Assembly (NCBI GenBank): GCA_028718375.1
Contig: JAQULZ010000005.1
Location: 1 to 49,487 of the forward strand
Source of the DNA: Victivallaceae bacterium
Lineage (GTDB): Bacteria > Verrucomicrobiota > Lentisphaeria > Victivallales > Victivallaceae
Length of the DNA: 49,487 nt
Reading direction: 5' to 3'
Shown piece after piece: positions 1 through 8,480 of the stretch (positions are counted from its first letter, which is position 1; every line of letters starts with the position of its first letter). The notes under the pieces were generated by a model. It had not been told where the DNA came from. It was given only the letters and a program-made list of their open reading frames with translations, and made no database searches. The position numbers were made by a program, and so were the translations under genes.

Positions 1-1
1 A

Positions 2-223
2 AAGTGCCCCGTGCTTATTTCAGTTGGATTCATTGATACCGTATGTCCTCCGACAACCGTATATTCGGCGTTTAATGTGATTAACGCGGAAAAACAGATT
101 CTGCCGTTCCCGCGGATGGGACACAGCCAGATCAGGGACTATGTGGAAATTAAGGATAAATGGATACTTAAACAAACGGATAAGGATCCCGAAAAAGTAA
201 AGTCGAGCTATACCATAAATTAA
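2..223 (+). CDS. Acetylxylan esterase / cephalosporin-C deacetylase family, C-terminal fragment (truncated by window start)
   Basis: Frame 2 reads KCPVLISVGFIDTVCPPTTVYSAFNVINAEKQILPFPRMGHSQ; the GxxDxxCPPTTVYxAxN and GH motifs match the AXE1 C-terminus. Confidence 0.75.
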   Translation, partial: KCPVLISVGFIDTVCPPTTVYSAFNVINAEKQILPFPRMGHSQIRDYVEIKDKWILKQTDKDPEKVKSSYTIN

Positions 224-272
224 AGACCAATCATTTTTATAAAAAAACTAACATATATAGGAGGACCAGGTC

Positions 273-3200
273 ATGCAAAAAGTAAACACCAGAATTAACC
301 GACCTGAAAAAAGTTCGACTTTTTTCAGGAGAAGCAACTTTTCGGGACTGAACTTTTACTGCTTGTGCATATTGATATTAAGTACTTACATACTATCAAC
401 GGGTAATCACGCTTATGGAAACCCAAAACCGGTTGCGTACTGGACAATGGACAAAATCATTAATGATAAAATTATTCCCGACGAAAGCGGCAATAATAAT
501 AACGCCCTGATAACAGGAAAGGTTTCATTGAAAACCGGCAAAAAAGGACTGGCGCTGGATTTTGAAGATGGTTTTTTAACGGTAGCTCCGAGCAAAACTT
601 TGGACAAGCTCACTAAATTTACGCTGACCTGCTGGGTAAAGTTTTCCGATATTGGAGCACTCGAGGAAAAAACCGATAATTATCCCACAATTATCAATCG
701 GGGAAAGGAGGGTCAATATCCCGAATTCTGGTTATTTCCGGGTTTCTATAAGAAGGCCCAGTGGTCCTATGGGAAACTGGCTGCCAGAATAGGGAAAAAG
801 GCTGACTGGAGGTGGACCAGAACAGTTCAGTCAGGTTCATTAGAATGGGAAAGGGATCGCTGGTATCATATTGCAATTACCGTTGATTCGGCAACGGGAA
901 TAACGCACTTTTATCGTGACGGGAACGAAGTCGGCGGGGAAAACAATATTCCTGAAGACTACAATTTCGGAACCGGAAAGATTTTCATCGGTTCATACCA
1001 GGGAAGTAAGAAAAACTGGAAATTCAAAGGAGTAATAGATGAATTTAAAATATATGATCGGATTCTGACCGGCGCGGAAATAGAAAAATTATGTCCGGTT
1101 AATAAAATTACCATTAAAGGCCGGGTATTCCTTGATGAGAATAAAAATGCGGTTTGTGACCCCAACGAAAAAGGATTGAACGGAGTACTGATTTCCGATG
1201 GAGAAAATGTAATTTCCACTTCGAATAACGGAGATTACCGTCTTGCGGTCAGTGCGACCCGGCTTCCGGCGTACATATTTGTTTGCATGCCCGCCGGCTA
1301 TCAGGGTACTGAGGGGTTTTTTAAACCGATAAGTCCATATAAACGTTCCGCGGTGCCCGTTGATAAAAAGGATTATCATGCCTTAAACTTTCCCCTCCAT
1401 CCTTACCAAGCTTCCCTGAAAGAAAATTTTTCTTTTATTCAAATTACCGATGTCCACATGACTGCCAATAAAAAACCCGGTATAATCTCCGATATGCATG
1501 ACTTGAATAATCTGGATATCAATCCGGATTTCGCAGTGGATACCGGGGATAAAGTTGACGGTTACGGCGGTAAGGATAATATCCTTAATCAATGGCACGA
1601 TTATATGAAAGCCGTAAAAAGCGTAAAATATCCATTTTATCATGCGATTGGGAATCATGATGTTTACAGTTTTACGGGAGAGCGTAATTCTTACGACGCC
1701 TTCAGCGAAAAAAACATCCGTACCTTCATAGGAATCACCTATTACAGTTTTGACTACGGCCAATACCATTTTGTAATTCTGGATGGCTATGAAGATTATT
1801 CAAAGCAATTATCCTGGTTAAAAAAAGATCTGACGCTTCAGCCGCCGAATAAGCCGGTTGTTATTTTTCAGCATGAGCCGTTTCGCGACAGTTTCATGAA
1901 TGCTTTTGCCGATTATAATATCAAGGCGCTGATAAGCGGGCACTATCATTCCAATCATTCCTATTTACTTAAAGGAGCTTATAATATTACTGCTCCGCCT
2001 TTATCTTTCGGAGGATCGGATCAATCTCCCGGAGGCTTCAATATTTTCTCTGTAAATAAAGATAAGATCAGTGTAGCCCCCAGACTCGCTAATATTCATA
2101 AAAAGATTACTATTGTCAGTCCGGGCGCAAATACATACCTTTCCGACGATAACAAAATCAAGGTAATGGCGAATATCTATGATACCTCATCTACCAGGCT
2201 CAAAGTACAATGTTCGCTCGATCGAAAGAATTGGACGGATATGGCAAAAAGCGGTGACTGGAGCTGGAACGCGGCCATGCCTGCTGCAGCGGGCAAAAAA
2301 GATTATGACATAACGGTCAGGACAACAAATCAAAAAAATGAAACCTGGAGTGCGCGGAAAAAAGTTTCAGTGGATAAGGGCGCCCTTTCCCCGGCCCCGG
2401 ATGAAAACTGGACGATGTTCCGTAAAGATGTCAAGCATACAGCCGGATCGGCGCATGATTTGACGCCGCCTTTGAATCTGGCCTGGTTCTATTCGACCGG
2501 AGGTTCGATTTTACTTTCTTCGCCGCTCATTGTAAATAAAAGACTTTATACGGGAATAGACGGAAACGGCAGGGAGGATAAATCAGGAATTATCTGCCTG
2601 GATGCGGTCAAGGGTAAACTCCGGTGGAAATACAAAACGGACTCCGCGGTAAAAGGCAGTCTGGCTTATTCCCGGGGTCTCATATATGCGGGAAGCGTTA
2701 AAGGTACGGTTTACTGCATAGATAGTGATAACGGCAATAAAATATGGATTTATCAGCTTTATGATGATGTTCCGGGCCCAATTTGGTTCTACTCTTCCCC
2801 GCTGGTCGTTGACGGTATTGTCTATGTCGGAGTGGCTTCCGATTTTGTCGCATTAGACGCCCGGACCGGGAAGCTGATCTGGAAACGCAATGATCTTGTC
2901 GGGCATTTTCAGTGCCCCTGCTATTCGGTACCGGCATTTTCTCAAGATAAAGTTTTTGCCGGATTTACCAACTGCCTGGCCGCATTGAACGGGAAAAACG
3001 GCAAATCCTGGTGGGAAAGGAAAGGATTAACCAATAAGGAAACCCGTAGTTTTTATACGTTACAAGCCTCTCCGGTTATTTACCAGGGGCGGTTATATTG
3101 CGGCAGAACGGACAAAATTTACGCTCTGGACGCCGCTACCGGGGATATTGTTAAAAGTTATGCTGTTGACTCAAACATTTTCAGTACGCCCGCGGTTCGG

Positions 3201-3572
3201 GACAATAATCTTTATACCGCATCTTCTACCGGTCAGGTCATCAAGTTTGACCTCGCTACCGGGAAAAAACTGTGGAGCTGCCAAACCGGGATTTCCATTA
3301 CCCTTGCGGCCCCTTATCGAAGGGTAAGGGGTGGCGCCGGTATTGTTTCTTCTCCTGCCATAACGTCAAGTACCGTTTATATCGGCTCTAATGATGGTTA
3401 TATTTATGGTCTGGACAATGCTACGGGAAAGAAAATATGGAAATACAATCTCGGAGCTCCGGTTCTGGCGTCTCCTTCCATTTCGGGGAACTGCCTGTAT
3501 ATCGGGGCGCTGGACGGCAATATTTACGCATTTGTCAAACGGCAACGATCAGGGCAGCAACCCGGCGGATAA
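273..3572 (+). CDS. Secreted multidomain protein: LamG-like lectin domain, calcineurin-like metallophosphoesterase, PQQ-type beta-propeller
   Basis: 1099-aa ORF with SD-like 'aggagg' upstream, N-terminal hydrophobic segment, LamG motif (LTCWVKFS...WYHIAITVDSATGITHFYRDGNEVG), phosphoesterase motifs (QITDVHMT, DTGDKVDG, AIGNHDVY, ISGHYHSN), then repeated PQQ blades (GIICLDAVKGKLRWKYKT, VYCIDSDNGNKIWIYQ etc.). Confidence 0.85.
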   Translation: MQKVNTRINRPEKSSTFFRRSNFSGLNFYCLCILILSTYILSTGNHAYGNPKPVAYWTMDKIINDKIIPDESGNNNNALITGKVSLKTGKKGLALDFEDGFLTVAPSKTLDKLTKFTLTCWVKFSDIGALEEKTDNYPTIINRGKEGQYPEFWLFPGFYKKAQWSYGKLAARIGKKADWRWTRTVQSGSLEWERDRWYHIAITVDSATGITHFYRDGNEVGGENNIPEDYNFGTGKIFIGSYQGSKKNWKFKGVIDEFKIYDRILTGAEIEKLCPVNKITIKGRVFLDENKNAVCDPNEKGLNGVLISDGENVISTSNNGDYRLAVSATRLPAYIFVCMPAGYQGTEGFFKPISPYKRSAVPVDKKDYHALNFPLHPYQASLKENFSFIQITDVHMTANKKPGIISDMHDLNNLDINPDFAVDTGDKVDGYGGKDNILNQWHDYMKAVKSVKYPFYHAIGNHDVYSFTGERNSYDAFSEKNIRTFIGITYYSFDYGQYHFVILDGYEDYSKQLSWLKKDLTLQPPNKPVVIFQHEPFRDSFMNAFADYNIKALISGHYHSNHSYLLKGAYNITAPPLSFGGSDQSPGGFNIFSVNKDKISVAPRLANIHKKITIVSPGANTYLSDDNKIKVMANIYDTSSTRLKVQCSLDRKNWTDMAKSGDWSWNAAMPAAAGKKDYDITVRTTNQKNETWSARKKVSVDKGALSPAPDENWTMFRKDVKHTAGSAHDLTPPLNLAWFYSTGGSILLSSPLIVNKRLYTGIDGNGREDKSGIICLDAVKGKLRWKYKTDSAVKGSLAYSRGLIYAGSVKGTVYCIDSDNGNKIWIYQLYDDVPGPIWFYSSPLVVDGIVYVGVASDFVALDARTGKLIWKRNDLVGHFQCPCYSVPAFSQDKVFAGFTNCLAALNGKNGKSWWERKGLTNKETRSFYTLQASPVIYQGRLYCGRTDKIYALDAATGDIVKSYAVDSNIFSTPAVRDNNLYTASSTGQVIKFDLATGKKLWSCQTGISITLAAPYRRVRGGAGIVSSPAITSSTVYIGSNDGYIYGLDNATGKKIWKYNLGAPVLASPSISGNCLYIGALDGNIYAFVKRQRSGQQPGG

Positions 3573-3578
3573 TTTTCC

Positions 3579-5414
3579 TTACAGGATTTCGCGGCTTAAA
3601 ATTTGAATTTCCATCGGTGCCAAGGTAACCGGTAAGGCCCGGTTACCTCCAATGGTCAAAACCGCGCCGGGAGCCCGGGAATTTTTTATATTGCTGTACA
3701 ATATTTGCCAAATTGCTCCGTTAGTGCTTAAAGCAAAATCGATCAGGACATTGCCGCTCCAGCCGTTTTCGGTCTGCGTATTGGCGGCAATAAGGATTTC
3801 AGTATCGCCGAGAATACGTGAAAACGCCACCACCCCGTTAGGATAAACTGATATACCGAAGTCTCCTCCCGGTGCCGCAACCGGCCGGAAATACTGCCGT
3901 CCGTAACGCAGCGCCGGACACGCCGCATGAAGCCTGATAACGGCGCTAATATCACGAAAAAAAGGATGATTTACATCAAACGCATCAAGTTTGCCCCATA
4001 AGGCTTCCCTTACCGACTGGTCACTGTCGCCGCGACCGCAAAGTCCTTGTTCCGTACCGTAATAAATACACGGAATCCCCTGCAACGCAAACAGCAGGGC
4101 GATCCCCAGCGTTAATTGCGGATCATACTTGTGCGGCATCCGGGGATCAATATAATAGAACCTGCCATGCTTGTCATGATTATCGAGGAAGGTAACAAAA
4201 TATTGACTGGCTTCCCCATGAGAGCTCAAACAATTCTTCTGTTCTTCCTTGCGGGCATTAAACATATCGACCAGTTCACAGGGCGCTTTTTCTCCTTTTA
4301 CTACCCAGTTCAACCTGTCGCAAAGCGGAAAATCGAGTGCGGCATCGACTCCGATCAAATCTTCAGGCCGGTTTGCATCGCGGCCGACATACTCTCTTAT
4401 TTTGGCTTCTTCATCAGCCACTTCGCCAAAGGTGAAAAAGTTTTTTTTGCCGATACTGAGCGCATATTCCCGCATGGTATTGCCGAAGACCCGGGCAAAT
4501 TCGGGTTCTACATATTTCAAGGTATCAATTCGGAATCCGTCCACGTCAAATTTCGCAATCATAAGCTGATAAGCCCGGATTAAAATATTCCGTACCGGAT
4601 AATGATCTCCGTTGATGCCGTCATATTTTCTCCAGCCGGTATCAAGTTCTTTTAATGAGCAGAAATCACCACTGGGCTCAGCACCCTTGCAATAACCTTT
4701 GCGGATGACTTTCTCAGGTTTTCCCTGCTGCCGGAAATAATCATCGTTGCGCAGCTCAACCGGATGCACGGCCGCATCACAATGACAGTCGGCCGGGGCC
4801 GATTTCCAGTCGGGACGCAGAATATCGTTTTCATCCCGCCAGCGAACCTGATATTTTCGGTCTGACCAGTCCGCTTCCGCCTGAATATTTCCATTCACCT
4901 CATAAGCGAATACATCCCCGGCATGATTGAGAACTATATCAAAAATAACATAAATATTTCTGGCATGAGCTTCATAGACCAAATTGCGCAGGTCATCTTC
5001 TGTCCCGAACCGGGGGTCTATGGCCAGCAGGTCCTGAAATCCGTAACCGTGATAGGTCCCATCCTGCCGGGGACAATTCTTGAAAACCGGAGTAAGCCAT
5101 ACCGCCCCGACGCCAAGCTGTTCAAGATAATCCAGTTTTGCCCGGATCCCATTAATATTACCTCCCTGGAAACTGCCGCATTTGCCGTTCCAGGAACGGT
5201 GGCGGGGCGGGGCGTCGGGATTATTGAAGCGGTCGACCATAATAAAATATATCCATTGATCGCGCCAATCCGCCGGCGACGGAAACGGAACCGGAACCGA
5301 TACCTTTTTACCACCGACTAATACCTCCTGACTGCGAAGCTCTTTCGCGTTTAGTAATAAGTCCTGCACTCCATCACTGTACACTGATTCGAGGCGGTTT
5401 TGTTTTCCTCTCAT
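3579..5414 (-). CDS. Alpha-amylase family glycoside hydrolase (GH13)
   Basis: 611 aa; GH13 regions: GVGAVWLTPVF, DIVLNHAGD, VDGFRIDTLKYV, FGEVAD, FLDNHDKHGR, GIPCIYYGTEQGL. Confidence 0.9.
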   Translation of the reverse strand: MRGKQNRLESVYSDGVQDLLLNAKELRSQEVLVGGKKVSVPVPFPSPADWRDQWIYFIMVDRFNNPDAPPRHRSWNGKCGSFQGGNINGIRAKLDYLEQLGVGAVWLTPVFKNCPRQDGTYHGYGFQDLLAIDPRFGTEDDLRNLVYEAHARNIYVIFDIVLNHAGDVFAYEVNGNIQAEADWSDRKYQVRWRDENDILRPDWKSAPADCHCDAAVHPVELRNDDYFRQQGKPEKVIRKGYCKGAEPSGDFCSLKELDTGWRKYDGINGDHYPVRNILIRAYQLMIAKFDVDGFRIDTLKYVEPEFARVFGNTMREYALSIGKKNFFTFGEVADEEAKIREYVGRDANRPEDLIGVDAALDFPLCDRLNWVVKGEKAPCELVDMFNARKEEQKNCLSSHGEASQYFVTFLDNHDKHGRFYYIDPRMPHKYDPQLTLGIALLFALQGIPCIYYGTEQGLCGRGDSDQSVREALWGKLDAFDVNHPFFRDISAVIRLHAACPALRYGRQYFRPVAAPGGDFGISVYPNGVVAFSRILGDTEILIAANTQTENGWSGNVLIDFALSTNGAIWQILYSNIKNSRAPGAVLTIGGNRALPVTLAPMEIQILSREIL

Positions 5415-5452
5415 AATTATCTCCTCCCAAAAACGAATTAGTTATTTTAGCA

Positions 5453-6970
5453 TTATACTCGGGTAACCTGAACGAAAGTTACGGCCTCATTTTCTCCAAA
5501 GGCAAACGCGTAAGCTTCCTTCATATTGGCTTTGCCGCTGTCAGTATAGACTAACAGTCTGGTACCGTCGGTTCTGGTTTTTACAATACCATAGGCAGTA
5601 CGACTGAAGGCAAAAAAGTCGCCGCGTTTGGAAGTTTTCCGCGGATTGGTCAAGCGGGCCCAGCCTTCCATATTGAAAAAGGCGACAAGTTCAGTAACAA
5701 AAATCAACGGTTGGTCTATTCTGGAATATTTTCCCAAGGCACCGAGCAGAGTTGCCCGCGGATGGATATGCTCTTTTATGGTCGATTCATCGCCGCTGGA
5801 AACAATGCTGACCAGCGGAGCAACCTTTTGAATAAACTCTCCTGAAAAATCGGCAGAACCGTGATGCGGAACTTTTAAGACTTCAGAATCAAGGGTAATT
5901 TCGCCTTTCTGATGCTGGTCCGCCAGCATCCGGCCGGCTTCTTCGTTCAGGTCACCGCAGAAAAGAAAACTGAATTTCCCGTATCGGAGACGAAAAACAA
6001 TCGAATGCCCATTAATGGTATGGGAAGCGGATAATCCGCCGGAACCGGATGATATACCGTGATCCCCGGTATCCTGGGGGGGATTGCCTAAAAACTTCAG
6101 TCCTTCGACCCCGTCTTTAGAAGTCGGGATCGGCCCCAGAACTGAAATTTCAAGATCATCCTGATTAAAGAACCGGAAAGCCCGGTCATCGCCCTTTACA
6201 AGTCGGCGGAATTCAATTTCATGGCGGCTGTTCCATTCGGAAAGCGCTTTTTTCCAGCTTAGGAACGGCCGGTTCATTTCCGCGTCCGGAACCTTAAGCA
6301 GATTATCTTTCAGACCAGTGACAATAACCTTTCCATCAATTACCCGAGTCTCTCCCAACAGGTCCTTTTCCGCTATAGTTTGACGGTCAGCATTTTTCGA
6401 CGGCCTTTTCACCAGGCCGTTATGATACACGCGTTCCGGGCTGATGAAAAGCCGTTTAAGCGGATTCCGGTTATTTTCCGACTTATAGATTTCCGTCAAC
6501 CCGGCAAAATGGTCGGCATCGCCGTGAGAAACCAGAATGCAGTCGATTTTCTTCGGCTTATCTTTACTGGTGCCGCGAAAACGCGCCGCCAAATAACGGG
6601 CGAACAGTTGATTATCACCGCCGTCCACCAAGATAATTTTACCGTCAGGGGATTCGACAACTGCGCCGTCGCCCTGCTGAACGTCAACAAAGTTAACCTT
6701 GAGCACCCGGTTTTTATTCAACGGTCTTATTACTTCGGCCGGACTGATTCCAGAAGATTTTTTCGGACAGATATAAGCCTCGATATTCTCCGGGAGAATA
6801 CTGCCATCCGGCCGTTCCATATATTTGACGGTATTGATCCGCAAATAACTGGATGTCGTCTCCAGGACTTCCACATAATCCCCCCACGCCAAAGAATAGA
6901 GAAATCCTTTGCGTCCCGGCTGTTCAAATACATCCGCAAGGTCAACATTTATTACGTACCGAGCTCCCAT
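5453..6970 (-). CDS. ComEC/Rec2-like MBL-fold metallohydrolase with N-terminal SH3-like region
   Basis: 505 aa; VDVQQGDGAVVESPDGKIILVDGG, LVSHGDADHFAG (HxDxDH), FCGDLNEEAG, VPHHGSADFS motifs; no transmembrane competence domain. Confidence 0.8.
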   Translation of the reverse strand: MGARYVINVDLADVFEQPGRKGFLYSLAWGDYVEVLETTSSYLRINTVKYMERPDGSILPENIEAYICPKKSSGISPAEVIRPLNKNRVLKVNFVDVQQGDGAVVESPDGKIILVDGGDNQLFARYLAARFRGTSKDKPKKIDCILVSHGDADHFAGLTEIYKSENNRNPLKRLFISPERVYHNGLVKRPSKNADRQTIAEKDLLGETRVIDGKVIVTGLKDNLLKVPDAEMNRPFLSWKKALSEWNSRHEIEFRRLVKGDDRAFRFFNQDDLEISVLGPIPTSKDGVEGLKFLGNPPQDTGDHGISSGSGGLSASHTINGHSIVFRLRYGKFSFLFCGDLNEEAGRMLADQHQKGEITLDSEVLKVPHHGSADFSGEFIQKVAPLVSIVSSGDESTIKEHIHPRATLLGALGKYSRIDQPLIFVTELVAFFNMEGWARLTNPRKTSKRGDFFAFSRTAYGIVKTRTDGTRLLVYTDSGKANMKEAYAFAFGENEAVTFVQVTRV

Positions 6971-7203
6971 TTTCTCCCCTCCCCCGGTTAAATATCCAAG
7001 TCTATATTATTTTGCACGCTTCAACCTGAAAACAATTATATATAATATTTATCAGCTCCCCGTCTATTTAATTATACAGCGCGATTTTAACATTTCAATC
7101 TTTTTATAAACAGATGGAACAATAATTGTTAAATATCCCCTTAGGAACTGTAAGAAAATAAACTTGACAAGATGCGTGAATTATCCCGGAATGATTTGAG
7201 GAA

Positions 7204-7308
7204 TTACCGATGAGGCGCATAGCCTCAGCCATGTAGTCGATACTGAAAAAGTCTATTTTGTTTCATAATCGAGGGTTTTTCAGTATCGACTATGCAACGA
7301 ATCGGTAA
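7204..7308. repeat. Nested palindromic intergenic structure (three stems)
   Basis: Outer TTACCGA (7204-7210)/TCGGTAA (7302-7308), hairpin TGAGGC-gcata-GCCTCA, and a perfect 16-bp arm AGTCGATACTGAAAAA (7235-7250)/TTTTTCAGTATCGACT (7276-7291). Confidence 0.7.
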
Positions 7309-7423
7309 GCCGCAAAACAACCGGGAGAAACACGCAGATGTAAAGATTATTTTTGAACAGCTCCTTAATATCAGGAAAAAATCAAACCTGACTCCCGGTT
7401 ACCGTCGATCGAATGGGGAATTA

Positions 7424-8200
7424 TTAAAAGGCGCAGATGATGGTTATATTGTCTTCGCCGCCGTTAATCAACGCCTCTTTCATCAAGGCGTTCACCGCGT
7501 TTTTCGGCGTGGTGCTCCGGGCAAGGATTTCTTTTATCCGCTGGTTGGCAACGTGCATGGATAAACCGTCCGAACACAGCAGGTAGCGTTCACCGACCAA
7601 TTTCGGATACACGCTGATCATGGGGTCAACATTGGGATTCGGGCCAATGGATTTGGAAATGATATGGGCAAAAGGATGGGTCTTCGCTTCCTCGCTGGTA
7701 ATCGTGCCTTTCCTGACCAGGGTAGCGACCAGGCTGTGGTCTTCGGTCAGTTGTTTCAGTTTGTCCTCGTTTAAAACGTACAACCGGCTGTCCCCGGCAT
7801 GTCCCACCACTACATGCGTCGGCGTGAAAACCGCTGCAACCACAGTCGTTCCCATCGGGCAGGAAAAATTCTTGCGTTTATTCTGGGAAAAAATGTCTTT
7901 ATTTACTGAGCGTATTTCATGCTGCAGGAAGGATTTGATTTTCTGCAATGAGGTAATATTGCCGATATTCAGATATTTCCAGCTGGCCACGAACTGGCGG
8001 CAGCACAATGAACTGGCAACCTCCCCGTTCTTATGACCGCCGATACCGTCGGCTATTACCGCCATGGAATTGATTTCTTCATGATAATCGATATAGCAGA
8101 AACAATCTTCGTTGACATCCCGAATCAGACCAATGTGAGTTTCGCCGGAAAAGGTTAAACGGGGTATATATGCTTGATTTTTTATTTTCAGTTTGTCCAT
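7424..8200 (-). CDS. PP2C-family Ser/Thr protein phosphatase (Stp/PrpC-like)
   Basis: HIGLIRDVNEDCF, MAVIADGIGGHKNGEVAS, VGHAGDSRLYVL, LLCSDGLSMHV, GGEDNITIICA. Start trimmed to the internal Met (MDKLKIKNQ) because the N-terminal extension of the 8374 ORF is not PP2C-like. Confidence 0.85.
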   Translation of the reverse strand: MDKLKIKNQAYIPRLTFSGETHIGLIRDVNEDCFCYIDYHEEINSMAVIADGIGGHKNGEVASSLCCRQFVASWKYLNIGNITSLQKIKSFLQHEIRSVNKDIFSQNKRKNFSCPMGTTVVAAVFTPTHVVVGHAGDSRLYVLNEDKLKQLTEDHSLVATLVRKGTITSEEAKTHPFAHIISKSIGPNPNVDPMISVYPKLVGERYLLCSDGLSMHVANQRIKEILARSTTPKNAVNALMKEALINGGEDNITIICAF

Positions 8201-8480
8201 TTGTTGCCCGCTGATTAGAATATACAGCTTGAATAAGGTTTTATCAACCCCCCCTGTATAATCTGAGGCGAGAATACTAACCTGAAACCTCCTCGCCGTC
8301 TTCCTGAAATTCCGCCTTGCTCCATCATTAATATATGGCGGTAAAAATCTTATTAAACTTTTGATTTTCCACAAAGGTCTGCTATTTTAGTATACATTTA
8401 CTGCTTTGTCAAGGCACTAAATAAAGTTAAACCGTTTATTTCTTTAATTTTCTTAAATTCCTAATAGAAAAGGAGCTGCT

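Noticed and set aside
3624-3647. GGTAACCGG/CCGGTTACC inverted repeat as a bidirectional terminator
   Set aside because: Inside the GH13 coding sequence and without a T-tract.
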